Notes: generated from the letters alone by a model not told the origin. A stretch of 63,715 bases of DNA from Candidatus Thiomargarita nelsonii (GCA_000785145.2 JSZA02000029.1:1-63715), one strand, 5' to 3'; shown: positions 17,731 to 27,125, numbered from the stretch's first letter. Program-made: numbers and translations.

Positions 17731-17997
17731 ATGAGCAAAGTGATGATTGAAGTGACTGAAATGTATCGGGGTAATGAAGAAGTGGTTCGTGCAGAAAGCC
17801 TTCAACAAGGCGAACAAATTACCTTCATAAAATTGTTTTTACGAGGGCGATTAAAATTCTCTGATCTCCTAGAAGAAATTGGCGCAAAAAAAGCGAAGGA
17901 TGTACAACAAAAGTCTGATGAATTAAAACAGATGCTAGAAAAAGCGATTCCACTGGAAAAGTTTTTAGAGCAGTTAGTGGTTAAAGGGGTATTTTGA
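17731..17997 (+). CDS. Hypothetical protein, possible C-terminal fragment
   Basis: This 88-residue, highly charged helical protein (MSKVMIEVTEMYRGNEEVV...KKAKDVQQKSDELKQML) has no recognised domain. It lies directly after the decayed remnant at 17483 and may be the C-terminal part of the same broken gene. No ribosome site is evident for the ATG at 17731 or an in-frame TTG at 17719. Confidence 0.35.
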   Translation: MSKVMIEVTEMYRGNEEVVRAESLQQGEQITFIKLFLRGRLKFSDLLEEIGAKKAKDVQQKSDELKQMLEKAIPLEKFLEQLVVKGVF

Positions 17998-18168
17998 GCC
18001 CCAATGCCATTAAGCCACATACCATGAAAAAACGAATTCTATATGGCGATTATAGTTGTCCCGAAAAGTTGTATCGGGAGCGGATTTCCCGATACGAACC
18101 CTCGACTGAAAGTGTCAAAAAAAACTGACAGATGGATTGTTCTCGTTCCCACCTGGACTAAAAAAACT

Positions 18169-18285
18169 TGAATCGCGGATTTGACGGATTACACGGATTA
18201 AAAACCTAAAAATACTCATTATCCTCACTTTTGACTTTGATTTTAAATCCGCGTAATCTGTGTAAGGAGTGACATCCGCGATTCA
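18169..18285. repeat. 117-bp MITE-like element
   Basis: Perfect 12-bp terminal inverted repeats, TGAATCGCGGAT and ATCCGCGATTCA, flank longer imperfect arms (GACGGATTACACGGATT / AATCCGCGTAATCTG). It sits just upstream of the GTPase operon and may contain or displace its promoter. A related element lies at 40232-40336. Confidence 0.8.
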
Positions 18286-18311
18286 ATGACTTACAACACC
18301 AACATACCAAC

Positions 18312-21011
18312 ATGCACAGAAAATACAAATTTGGTTTTCTCGGCCTATCAGGCTCAGGAAAAACCTGCATACTAGCCGCCCTTGACATGCAGCGCCGCGC
18401 CCATCCCGCTGCCTATACCAGTGCCCTGCTACCCGTTGACGTACCCCCCCCTATGGGTCATAAAAAAAACTGGACAGATGCCCAAAAAGATGCATACATC
18501 TTACACCAAAGTAGTGAGCGGCTTAGTCAGGTCAAAAAACAACTCGAACAAGGCACCGTGCCAATGGGGACCGAGTTGAGCTATGACTTCATTTTTGACT
18601 ACGAATTTTCCTCAGAAAAAACCGGCAATTTCCAAGCACGCATCATTGACTATGGCGGCGAATTAGTCAACCCTGAAGGCTATGCCCCCGAAAAAATCGA
18701 ACTGCGCGAAAAATTAGCCGGAATGGATGGACTTTTCGTTTTAGCACCAGCACCACATCCCACGAAAAAAGATAAAGCGATCTCAGAATTTCTCAACTTA
18801 CTCCAAAATACCTTAACACGCATAGCATTTGAACAACCCATCGTATTATTAATAAATAAATGGGACCGAATTGCCCCATTGCCCGAATATACCCTTTCAC
18901 AACAAGCCTTAAAGGCTGACGAACTGCCTACCACAGAGCATCGTGACTTATATAATGCCCTAATAAACAAAGTCGGAGAAAAAAATTGTAAAGCCTTTCC
19001 GCTCAGTGCCTTTGGAGAATATGAGCGACGCAGCACCGCCGAAGGAAAAGAAACCGAATTTCCTAAACATGTCAATCCACTCGCCTCCTTTGGCTTATTA
19101 GAAGGCTTTATCTGGTTGACAGAACGCCTAGACATTATTAGTCTGGAAAACTATGAACAACAAATCGCTGCTTATAAAAAATGGATACCCTACCCATCCA
19201 CATCATTATCAGCACACATACATCAAAGCAAAGAGATTTCTCAGCTTTTTCCAAAACAGCCCGAAATGTCAAAGCGAGTACTAAGGGCACGGCAACAATA
19301 TTCAAGCATCTGGAGATATCGACTGATTTTCTTGCTATCCATTTTAGTGAGCCTGCCACTCATCGGCGTCGGGACTCAACAAGCCTATCAAGACAATCAA
19401 AACTATAATGAAGTCCACAGCACCTTAAATAATCCCAAGGCACAAATCGATCACGTTAAAAAGGCAGAACAGTGGTTAGAAAATTATTACTACACAAAAC
19501 CAATCTCCCACCCTTTATCATGGATATTTGTTGTCACTAATAAAACCGCCAAATTAGAATTGGAACAATCGCGCTCACAGAGAGAACAACGTCTATGGCA
19601 AGTGATACAAAATGCCCCCTCACTAGAAAATAGACTACAAGCGGGCAAAAATTACCTCAGAGCCTTGCCTAATGGCAAACGCCTCGCGCAAGTCAAAACA
19701 ATTGTACTTAAAGATGAAGACACTTTGCGTCAACAACGAGAAGTGCAATGGTGGCAACAAGTCGAACAAGCACAGACTGAAATCGCCAAATTAGAAGCGG
19801 CACGTCAATATTTAGAAAATATTTATGACGGCATACATAAAGCAGAAGCTGAAAGTATTGTCGCAGAAATTGAAAATAAATGGCGTACACTGGAAGAACA
19901 GCGATTATGGCAACCCGTATTAGAAGCAAACTCTCCGCGCCTTCAAATAGAAACGGCACAATCATATTTGCAAGAAAAACCCGATGGTCAACATGCCGCC
20001 CAAGCACAAATGCTGATAATACAAGCCAAAGCCATATTGCGTGAAGAAAAAGAACAACGCTGGTGGCAGCCCGTAGAACAAGCGACAGCCTTGCTTGTCA
20101 AAGTTGAAAAAGCGCATGCCTACCTAGAAGCCATGCCAAATGGACAACACGTCGCCCAAGCCAATATCATCCTGGTAGAACACGAAACCGAAAAAGATTG
20201 GACTCGCTTTGAAAATGACTATTATGATTGGTTGACTAATGGCTATTTTTTAAAAGCGGCACAATACCTAAGCCAACGCCAACCTAAAGACGCGCCTAAG
20301 TTACAAGCCTTGAAACAACAATTTAGAGAGAACTTTTTAAAGCGAGTCGAGGCAAAAATAAAGAGTTTGCTTGATCGCAAAAAATGGAATGAGGCTTATC
20401 AAACCATTGATAATTACAACTATTTTCCTAATGAATTCCAACAAAAGGAAAAAGCGGAACAAATGAGAGCCTTGCGTATAAGAGTGCAAGAGGCAGAAGA
20501 TCGTTTTCTTTATTCGCAATTTATCAGGGCAAGAGATATAGAAAGTGCTGATAATTATTTAACTTTAGCCCCCTTGAAAACGATGCAACGTCAAGTAAAG
20601 GACTACAAAAACTACCTGATTAAGATGCAAAATCCCCTTGGGCTCACACTGATACTATCTAGAATAGAATGGGGAGATTTTAATGAAAGCGACAACACCA
20701 TTACCGTTTTCATGGATGGCAAAAAAATGATAGAACAAGCGGGCATCGATGCAGAAGCGAATAACCAAACTGGGGAAATTGGGCGCCGTTATTTTACAGA
20801 CAAACTCAATACCCTCGTGACCATTCAAGTCAAGATTGTTGAAAACAATTGGCTCTCAAATGATCAAGACAGTGGGCAAAGTCGTAAAACCGTTAAAGTT
20901 GCCAAATTAAATGGTTACACTCTTGATCTCTATGGAGAAGACTTTATAAATAAAGCCGTATTCCAGTTAGAAGGCATACCACAGAAACCACATTTATCCT
21001 CATGGAAATAA
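18312..21011 (+). CDS. Membrane-anchored P-loop GTPase with tandem helical repeats
   Basis: The N-terminal GTPase domain (about 1-290) has Walker A GLSGSGKT (11-18), a G3-like IDYGGE near 113 and the G4 motif NKWD (181-184). A transmembrane helix follows at about 336-355 (YRLIFLLSILVSLPLIGVG). From about 424 to 627 there are four ~50-residue repeats of pattern EQRWWQPVEQA...A..YLE..PNG....A, with a diverged fifth after them. The last ~120 residues are β-rich (LTLILSRIEWGDF..., TVFMDGKKM), perhaps a C2-like sandwich. I do not recognise the whole protein. It recalls the GTPases of predicted NTP-dependent conflict systems, but that is inference. The next gene starts five bases after the stop, so the two form an operon. 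No clear ribosome site precedes the ATG. Confidence 0.75.
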   Translation: MHRKYKFGFLGLSGSGKTCILAALDMQRRAHPAAYTSALLPVDVPPPMGHKKNWTDAQKDAYILHQSSERLSQVKKQLEQGTVPMGTELSYDFIFDYEFSSEKTGNFQARIIDYGGELVNPEGYAPEKIELREKLAGMDGLFVLAPAPHPTKKDKAISEFLNLLQNTLTRIAFEQPIVLLINKWDRIAPLPEYTLSQQALKADELPTTEHRDLYNALINKVGEKNCKAFPLSAFGEYERRSTAEGKETEFPKHVNPLASFGLLEGFIWLTERLDIISLENYEQQIAAYKKWIPYPSTSLSAHIHQSKEISQLFPKQPEMSKRVLRARQQYSSIWRYRLIFLLSILVSLPLIGVGTQQAYQDNQNYNEVHSTLNNPKAQIDHVKKAEQWLENYYYTKPISHPLSWIFVVTNKTAKLELEQSRSQREQRLWQVIQNAPSLENRLQAGKNYLRALPNGKRLAQVKTIVLKDEDTLRQQREVQWWQQVEQAQTEIAKLEAARQYLENIYDGIHKAEAESIVAEIENKWRTLEEQRLWQPVLEANSPRLQIETAQSYLQEKPDGQHAAQAQMLIIQAKAILREEKEQRWWQPVEQATALLVKVEKAHAYLEAMPNGQHVAQANIILVEHETEKDWTRFENDYYDWLTNGYFLKAAQYLSQRQPKDAPKLQALKQQFRENFLKRVEAKIKSLLDRKKWNEAYQTIDNYNYFPNEFQQKEKAEQMRALRIRVQEAEDRFLYSQFIRARDIESADNYLTLAPLKTMQRQVKDYKNYLIKMQNPLGLTLILSRIEWGDFNESDNTITVFMDGKKMIEQAGIDAEANNQTGEIGRRYFTDKLNTLVTIQVKIVENNWLSNDQDSGQSRKTVKVAKLNGYTLDLYGEDFINKAVFQLEGIPQKPHLSSWK

Positions 21012-21015
21012 ATCA

Positions 21016-22794
21016 ATGTCTGTATTTTTAATAGCACAAACACCGCGAGCAGGATTGAGAAATCACTGTTTTGTGGTACCTGAGTCTTTTTTAGAACTGA
21101 CTTCAAGACGAGAAGTCGGAGAACGCCTCAGTGCGGCTATCTCTCAACCCCAAGGGGATGACTATATTGCGGTCAGTCAAACCGTAGAACAAATAGGCAG
21201 TAGTCGGCAAGGCCATGAAATCTTGGTCTTAGTAGGACTAGATGTCAAGCAATTATCAGAGAATGCTCACAAAAAAGTACATTCCAAATTAAAAGACTAC
21301 TTATCTCAATTTGAGATTTTGGTCACTCAGACGATTGACTGGGAAAAATCGGGTAGCGATTTATTTGTGCAGCGTCGAGAGCTAGAAGAATGGGGGCAAG
21401 ATAGCCTTTTTTTGGGCTTGCCTCTTAAAAAATCGGTCATGACAGCCGCCAAAAAACACTTTATTTTGAAAAAAATTGGCGTAGGGATTGCTACACTTCT
21501 ATTGCTTGTGATCATTTTTGTGTCATATTTGATCATGCAACAAAAAGAAAATCACATAGAGTCAACTGATGTTCGCATTGTAGAACCAGATAAATTTCCA
21601 TATCATAAATACAACCGATTATTACCTAAAGCTTGCACTATTTCTCCAGAGAATAAAAAAGCCTTAGCCGAATTGAGCACCTTATGTCAAATCTCAAAGA
21701 GGATTGAACATCCTGATTTTTTGACAGCCTTACGGGAGAGTTACTGTCATGATTTTTTATTAAAAATAGAAGAGATTGATAATCTTAATCAAGAAACCGT
21801 GCAGGAATTTGTGACAGTGGGGCATCATTTACAAACAGAATTAGAACTGGATAGACTGACTGATTATTCCTTGAGCGAGCGAGTTTTTACAGTCGTTGAT
21901 ATTCGTAACAAAATAAGGGCACTCTACAAGGCATTTAATCATGAGCCTCAAATGAATAAAGTATGTCTTCCTTTTTTTACAGATGAAGATGTAGAAATGG
22001 CCTCATATTTAGAGAAAGTTCTAAAAAAGGGTGAAAAACCCCTAATCGCTTATTTGGCACTTACTCCAAAAAAAGTCGTCTTAGAAGTCGAACGAGAGAG
22101 AAAAAAAGACAAGTTGGAAGACAAGTTAGAGAATCTCATCACTCAATGGGAACTAGGGAGCCCGACAAAACAGGAAAAAGCCAAACAAGAATTAGAACAA
22201 CAACTCTTAAAAGTCTGTGGTAAAAATCACACGGATGAATTAATTCAATGTGTTCAAATAGAACAAGTGGAAGCGTATCAAACGGAACTGAAGATGAATC
22301 AGATAGTAGTGTTTATATCCAAGGAAGAGGATAAAAAGCAAATTTATGAACTACTTGGTTTTGATAAAAACGACTATTTTGAGCACAAATTAAACCTCAT
22401 CGTGGCTATTCGTCAGGCTCTAAGAGAACTCGATGCCGCTATCAATGGGACAGCACCCCAACCCGTCTATCTACCCTTATTCAGCAATGAAGATGCTAGA
22501 ATTATTAATCGACTTCATGAGGAGATAAAAAAGGTAGAAATTATCAAAACAGAAAAACGGTTGGAGGGCTTAAAAAAGATAAGAGAAATGGGGCAAGAAA
22601 TGGTTAAAGAAATGCCCAAAAGGGAACTGATGACACAAGTCAATCGACTATTCTCAGAATACCAATACCCCAAAGAGATAAAAACTTATCTCTCTCAACA
22701 ATTAAAAGGATTTTATGAAAAAAGTTCTCGTGCGGTTGTCAATATTAAAATTAATAGATTAATTAAAAGTATTGATGCAGTGCGATATCCTTAA
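21016..22794 (+). CDS. Single-pass membrane protein of unknown function, partner of the GTPase
   Basis: This 592-residue protein has an N-terminal globular part of about 150 residues (MSVFLIAQTPRAGLRNHCFVV...), then basic residues and one strong transmembrane helix (about 153-175, VGIATLLLLVIIFVSYLIM). A long, charged, largely helical C-terminal region follows. Two stretches there resemble each other (KVCLPFFTDEDVEMASYLEKV near 320 and PVYLPLFSNEDARIINRLHEE near 487), suggesting an internal duplication. No enzyme motif was seen. It starts five bases after the GTPase gene and shares its single-TM architecture, so a membrane complex of the two is plausible. Repeats begin directly after its stop. 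Confidence 0.65.
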   Translation: MSVFLIAQTPRAGLRNHCFVVPESFLELTSRREVGERLSAAISQPQGDDYIAVSQTVEQIGSSRQGHEILVLVGLDVKQLSENAHKKVHSKLKDYLSQFEILVTQTIDWEKSGSDLFVQRRELEEWGQDSLFLGLPLKKSVMTAAKKHFILKKIGVGIATLLLLVIIFVSYLIMQQKENHIESTDVRIVEPDKFPYHKYNRLLPKACTISPENKKALAELSTLCQISKRIEHPDFLTALRESYCHDFLLKIEEIDNLNQETVQEFVTVGHHLQTELELDRLTDYSLSERVFTVVDIRNKIRALYKAFNHEPQMNKVCLPFFTDEDVEMASYLEKVLKKGEKPLIAYLALTPKKVVLEVERERKKDKLEDKLENLITQWELGSPTKQEKAKQELEQQLLKVCGKNHTDELIQCVQIEQVEAYQTELKMNQIVVFISKEEDKKQIYELLGFDKNDYFEHKLNLIVAIRQALRELDAAINGTAPQPVYLPLFSNEDARIINRLHEEIKKVEIIKTEKRLEGLKKIREMGQEMVKEMPKRELMTQVNRLFSEYQYPKEIKTYLSQQLKGFYEKSSRAVVNIKINRLIKSIDAVRYP

Positions 22795-23179
22795 AGATCA
22801 AATTTTCCGGCTTGCAGGACGCGGAGCGTCCTGGCAGGCATTCCCACGCAGAGCGTGGGAACGAGAATATGACTTTTGGAGTCCAAAGCTTTAGCTTTGG
22901 ATTTTCTCGTTCCCACGCTCTGCGTGGGAATGCCTGCTTGGACGCTCCGCGTCCTGCAAGCTGGGAACGAGAAAACAAGTGTAGGGTGCGTCCCACGCAC
23001 CTTCAACATCGTCATAGAACATGACGGTGCGTAGGACGCACCCTACGCTCGCTTTAGCTTTTCTCGTTCCCACGCTCTGCGTGGGAATGCAGGCTTGGAC
23101 GCTCCGCGTCCTGCAAGCTGGGAACGATAACTTTTGGAGTCCAAGATTTATCTTGGACAATTAAATTGGAGGTATTTTT
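22795..23179. repeat. Dense repeat cluster
   Basis: No gene. Three CGTTCCCACGC-family elements (about 22810-22865, 22908-22975 and 23060-23130), one AAAGCTTTAGCTTT palindrome (22877-22902), one GGTGCGTCCCACGCACC element (22981-23046) and an R1 copy at 23136-23158 lie end to end. The ribosome site GGAGGT of the next gene is at the right edge. Confidence 0.8.
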
Positions 23180-23770
23180 ATGAAAAAAGTATTATTAATT
23201 AACGCACATCAGCGTTATGAAGGTTTTGCCGAAGGCAAACTCAACCAAACGCTTATTGATAACGCTAAGAATTTTCTCAGTGGCATTGGTTATGAAACCA
23301 AAACCACTATAGTGGAAAATGGTTATGATATTGCTGAAGAACTGGATAAATACAAATGGACCGATGTTGTGTTTGTGCAAACACCGGTTTATTGGATGAG
23401 CGTGCCTTATCTCTTTAAGAAATACATTGATGAGGTATATACAGCGGGGGTTGGAGAAGTGCTTTGGAAAGATGATGGTCGAACTCGCTCGGACTTAAGC
23501 AAAAAATATGGATCGGGTGGACTCATGCAGGGCAAGAAATATATGATTTCCACGACCTGGAATGCACCGCATGAAGCCTTTGAAGACCCTAACCAGTTCT
23601 TTGAAGGAAAAGGAATTGATGGCGTATTTATGTGGCTGCATAAAAATTATCAGTTCTTTGGGATGGCGCCATTACCGACATTTTCTTGCCATGATGTTCT
23701 TAAAAATGCAGACGTGGAAAATGATTTAAAGCGATTCAAGCAACACTTGAATAGTGCATTTAATACATAA
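23180..23770 (+). CDS. mdaB: NAD(P)H:quinone oxidoreductase, MdaB-like
   Basis: This flavodoxin-fold, FAD-dependent quinone reductase has 196 residues, the usual MdaB length. Typical segments are VLLINAHQRYEGFAEGKLN at the FAD phosphate site, VVFVQTPVYWMSVPYLFKKY, GSGGLMQGKKYMISTTWNAP and FFGMAPLPTFSCHDV. The family reduces quinones by two electrons in the cytoplasm and protects against oxidative and electrophile stress. A strong GGAGGT lies upstream of the ATG. It appears monocistronic between repeat clusters. Confidence 0.9.
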   Translation: MKKVLLINAHQRYEGFAEGKLNQTLIDNAKNFLSGIGYETKTTIVENGYDIAEELDKYKWTDVVFVQTPVYWMSVPYLFKKYIDEVYTAGVGEVLWKDDGRTRSDLSKKYGSGGLMQGKKYMISTTWNAPHEAFEDPNQFFEGKGIDGVFMWLHKNYQFFGMAPLPTFSCHDVLKNADVENDLKRFKQHLNSAFNT

Positions 23771-23892
23771 ATGCCAGCGTAGGGTCAATGCCATTAAGTA
23801 TCGAGGGCAACCATAAAGGATTGCCCCTACAAACCGTTATATTACGTAGGGGCAATCCCTTGTGGTTGCCCTGGGGCGTTGGTGGCATTGCA

Positions 23893-24321
23893 GCGTAGGG
23901 TGCGTCCCACGCACCTTTCGCACTGTATCGTTTATTTATTTGTGCGTAGGACGCACCCTACACTGGCTGTAGTTGCTAACCCCCCAACTTGACAACCCAT
24001 TTTTTGTTTGATAAATTATAGCCAACTTTGACAAGTATAATAGCAAAAAACATGCCAAATTATCAACTCAAAAAACTCAGATTTGAATATTTGGGTATTG
24101 TATTAGCAAGCGTAGGGTGCGTCCCACGCACCTTTCGCACTGTATCGTTTATTTGTGCGTAGGACGCACCCTACACTGGCTGTAGTTGCTAAACCCCCCA
24201 ACTTGACAACCCATTTTTTGTTTGATAAATTATAGCCAACTTTGACAAGTATAATAGCAAAAAACATGCCAAATTATCAACTCAAAAAACTCAGATTTGA
24301 ATATTTGGGTATTGTATTAGC
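23893..24321 (+). repeat. ~215-bp tandem duplication of a MITE plus the next gene's 5' end
   Basis: 23893-24107 and 24110-24321 are nearly identical, differing by a 4-base and a 1-base indel. Each copy has a GCGTAGGGTGCGTCCC palindromic element, about 70 bases of spacer with the sequence TTGACAACCC, and the first ~19 codons of the gene at 24266. In the left copy those codons run into the repeat and stop after 36 residues. Confidence 0.9.
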
Positions 24322-24925
24322 TTTTCTAAGTGCATATTTAGAATTGTTTGATGTTTTAGAAAAGTTTTTTATAGAAAAACAAATTGTTTTAGAATTTGAC
24401 CAATCGGATTCCACTCCATTCACTTATGTTGTCACAGGGGCGGTTGCTGACGAAAATTATTTGCTTGAGACTATCAAACTTTCTGCTAGTCCCGATAATA
24501 TCAAGCAAGTGACTTTTCAATATGATCACTATCCAGAAATTAAATTAGAACCGAATACAATTACCACCCCTGATACCTATAAAGTGTCAAGGGATTTTTT
24601 GGAAAAAAATTACAACGAGGACAATTTTCATTTTGAATTTTTAGACAATAATCGTTTTACATTTAAATTTCAATTGAGTGGCAATGAACAGCCAAAATTT
24701 GAGTGTAAAGTGTTTACGGTTCAAAACACTTCAATACCCTGTGAAATTAAAGAAAAAAGCGGATTTTTTTCGCTGATCCGTGATATTCCTTGGTATGGAA
24801 TTTGGGGGATACTTTTTGTGGTACTGGTCATTTCCTTTCACTTTTTTGACTTTTTGGGGGGGAGATGGAAACGACAGTCTCCTGATGATTCGAGGAATGT
24901 TTATAAGACTGTGAAACGTCGTTAA
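24266..24925 (+). CDS. Hypothetical membrane protein with N- and C-terminal TM helices
   Basis: This 219-residue protein has an N-terminal hydrophobic segment (YLGIVLAFLSAYLELFDVL) and a C-terminal one (WYGIWGILFVVLVISFHFFDFL), with a ~135-residue, mostly β-type, probably periplasmic domain between them. The ATG at 24266 is preferred to a TTG at 24242. No family is recognised. Its first 19 codons and upstream region are tandemly duplicated together with a MITE, so the true promoter may be present twice. It is not obviously in an operon with its neighbours. Confidence 0.6.
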   Translation: MPNYQLKKLRFEYLGIVLAFLSAYLELFDVLEKFFIEKQIVLEFDQSDSTPFTYVVTGAVADENYLLETIKLSASPDNIKQVTFQYDHYPEIKLEPNTITTPDTYKVSRDFLEKNYNEDNFHFEFLDNNRFTFKFQLSGNEQPKFECKVFTVQNTSIPCEIKEKSGFFSLIRDIPWYGIWGILFVVLVISFHFFDFLGGRWKRQSPDDSRNVYKTVKRR

Positions 24926-24990
24926 ATACTAATATACTCATCCAGATAAGTTATCGCTCAAACCTCTTCAGTTTATAAAACATGAAGTTT

Positions 24991-25103
24991 TGTTTCGGGA
25001 ATGGAGCGTAGCGGATTTCCCGAAACTCTCGACTGGGTTTGACTTCGTTTAGCTTCGCTTACTTCGTTGCGGGAAATCCGCTACGCTCCATTCCCGAAAC
25101 AAC
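24991..25103. repeat. TTTCGGGAAT inverted repeat element
   Basis: TGTTTCGGGAATGGAGCGTA and its complement form outer arms at 24991-25026 and 25069-25103, with a CTTCG-rich centre. This belongs to the same family as the tandem arrays at 27126 and 61155. Confidence 0.8.
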
Positions 25104-25176
25104 AAAAAATCTCTGAGGTTTAAAACTAGGACAAAACTTTTCTGGACAACTATAAATATTGGAGGAATGCTAAAAT

Positions 25177-26256
25177 ATGGAATGGCATATTGTAACAGGT
25201 AGTAAAGGTGGAGTCGGTAAAACCTTACTAACTTTGATGATTTTAGCGCGTAATCTTGAGCGGGGAGAAAGCAGTGCTTTAGCTCTGGATTTCAATGCGA
25301 TGAATGCAGATACTTCTGCTATACTACTTGATAGTAGAAGACGTGAGCGAACGATTATTATCGAACACGATGCGGGTACTGAACTATTCGGTGCCGATAA
25401 AATCGTTATTCAAAAAACCTTTACCTCATTAAGAAGAACATTAAGAACGGAAAAGAAAAATTACGCAATTGGATGGCCTTCTAATCAGTTCAGTTTATAT
25501 CCGCCAACTTTGTTTGCGGATATGCTTGGTACAATCAAAGATTCTACCAAAGATATTGAGAACCAACTCAACTTGCCAAAGTTAGGAAGTGTTATTATCG
25601 ACACTAATTATCACTTTTGTAATATTTTTTCCAATGATGAAAAATATTATAAGAGCTACCAAAAAATGTTAGATGATGGCGACACTATAACGGTTTGGTT
25701 TATGTGGGTTTATAGACAGTTGGAAAACTTACTTAAACCGGGTTATGAAGCTGATGCGAAAATAGTATCCACGACTGCTGCCGCGATTGAAGAACATTTT
25801 ATGCAGAATAATACGGCACCTCTTATGCATGTTTTTAGTCCAGTCGCCTTAATTTCGTCCGAACTTGAAAAGACTCAGGACACCAGTCCTATTTTTAAGT
25901 TTCTTAATGCCATAAAAAAAGATGACAAAAATATTTCCATTGACGAATTGGAACAAATAGCAAAATTACCCAAGGGAGATTACATTTATTTTCAAGACTG
26001 GGTAGATGAATTGGATTTCGCGCGTAATAATTTACTGAGTGGTAATAATGATGATATACATAGCTTATTTTTGGATATGCTTATCAATGCCATTCCTCAA
26101 GGAAGCGAAAAAGAGCTAACACGTCCCAGGAATGTGATGCCTCTCGCATATTATCATGCTGATTTGCAGTACTATACGGATAGGGTGAATGCGGATCCCG
26201 TGTCAAATATGAAAAAATTTGACATTTACAAAAATTTCCTCAATTTGTTGGGATAA
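25177..26256 (+). CDS. ParA/MinD-like P-loop ATPase
   Basis: The protein of 359 residues opens with a deviant Walker A, SKGGVGKTLLT (about 9-19), as in ParA/MinD/SIMIBI ATPases. ALALDFNAMNADTSA fits switch I, and VIIDTNYHF fits a Walker B-like strand (the usual DTPP is DTNY here). The rest has no recognised domain. A good GGAGGA lies ten bases before the ATG. The next gene starts six bases after the stop, so the pair is an operon. No parB-like gene or centromere-like direct repeats are seen, which argues against plain DNA partitioning. Protein positioning or a regulatory role is possible. Confidence 0.75.
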   Translation: MEWHIVTGSKGGVGKTLLTLMILARNLERGESSALALDFNAMNADTSAILLDSRRRERTIIIEHDAGTELFGADKIVIQKTFTSLRRTLRTEKKNYAIGWPSNQFSLYPPTLFADMLGTIKDSTKDIENQLNLPKLGSVIIDTNYHFCNIFSNDEKYYKSYQKMLDDGDTITVWFMWVYRQLENLLKPGYEADAKIVSTTAAAIEEHFMQNNTAPLMHVFSPVALISSELEKTQDTSPIFKFLNAIKKDDKNISIDELEQIAKLPKGDYIYFQDWVDELDFARNNLLSGNNDDIHSLFLDMLINAIPQGSEKELTRPRNVMPLAYYHADLQYYTDRVNADPVSNMKKFDIYKNFLNLLG

Positions 26257-26261
26257 ATAAA

Positions 26262-27080
26262 ATGAAAATTGTTTTTTACAAAGCAAATGAGGATGTGTGG
26301 TTTGATACAAGATATGCTCAACTTGCTCTTCCTAGCGAAATCATCTTTTCTAATCGCCAAGATAAGCTATTAATATTTGAACAGAAAAGCATTGATGAGC
26401 TAGGACGATGGATTAAACCATTGCTACCTAGAGATGTGAGCAGTAGCGACGAGATTTTTTTTGTACCTTCTGAAATACAGGATAAATTTATGGGTGTCCT
26501 TAACAAAGTTATCAGTGGTTTCAAGGGTATGGTGAAGAAGGGCGAAACAATGGATATACCAACAAGTAAAGAACTTGGATTGGAGCCGGGTAAGCCTAAT
26601 TCTTCTTTTTATGATGAGATGGAAAAACAAGAGGTTTATATTGTGGAAAAGCAAGAGGCCGAAAAAGAACTGATGAAATTATTCAATTTCATCGCGAATG
26701 AACCGAATGAGATTGATGCTGTCATACTTTCTATTTTCTCTGCGGGTAGAACAAGAATCGCCTATGCAAGTGCTCCGAAAGGAGAAAGGAGTGTAAGAAC
26801 AGATACTTTTGCAATGCAATTGAAGGATTTAATTACCTTACTTGATAAAACTCAGAAAGTTTACCCTGATGCGGGTAAGTTAGATCACGTTGTCTTCCAA
26901 AACGCTGCCAGCGAAGGTTCGCGGGGAAGTATTTTTCATATCACTCATTTACCTGAATATGGGAAATATTATTTCTTGACTTTTATCAGTGCGACTGCCG
27001 ATGGTATAGAAATGCTGGAGCATTACAGAGAACAGAATCTTGACAAAATTAAGGAATTGCTTGGCATTATTTATTCATAA
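26262..27080 (+). CDS. Unknown protein with roadblock/LC7-like C-terminal region
   Basis: This 272-residue soluble protein is co-transcribed with the ParA-like gene. The first ~130 residues match no family I know. From about 160 to 272 the order of predicted strands and helices (DAVILSIFSAGRTRIAY..., a helix LKDLITLLDKTQKV, DHVVFQNAASEGSRGSIFHI, YYFLTFISATADGIEML) resembles a roadblock/LC7 domain, a fold that often regulates or scaffolds small GTPases and related NTPases. That fold call is tentative. A hairpin at 27091 just beyond the stop could end the operon. Confidence 0.55.
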   Translation: MKIVFYKANEDVWFDTRYAQLALPSEIIFSNRQDKLLIFEQKSIDELGRWIKPLLPRDVSSSDEIFFVPSEIQDKFMGVLNKVISGFKGMVKKGETMDIPTSKELGLEPGKPNSSFYDEMEKQEVYIVEKQEAEKELMKLFNFIANEPNEIDAVILSIFSAGRTRIAYASAPKGERSVRTDTFAMQLKDLITLLDKTQKVYPDAGKLDHVVFQNAASEGSRGSIFHITHLPEYGKYYFLTFISATADGIEMLEHYREQNLDKIKELLGIIYS

Positions 27081-27090
27081 CTATGTCAAA

Positions 27091-27120
27091 GAAATCCTAT
27101 TAAAAAAAAAATAGGATTTC
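27091..27120. terminator. GAAATCCTAT hairpin after the ParA operon
   Basis: Perfect arms GAAATCCTATT/AATAGGATTTC with an A-rich loop lie eleven bases after the stop. There is no long T run, so terminator function is uncertain. The loop differs from the other AATCCTATTTCTT copies. Confidence 0.45.
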
Positions 27121-27125
27121 TATTA

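Noticed and set aside
22763..23160. Minus-strand frames of 74-89 codons between the GTPase module and mdaB
   Set aside because: Repeat translations only, with the same PRRAWER and SHALRGN peptides as other copies.
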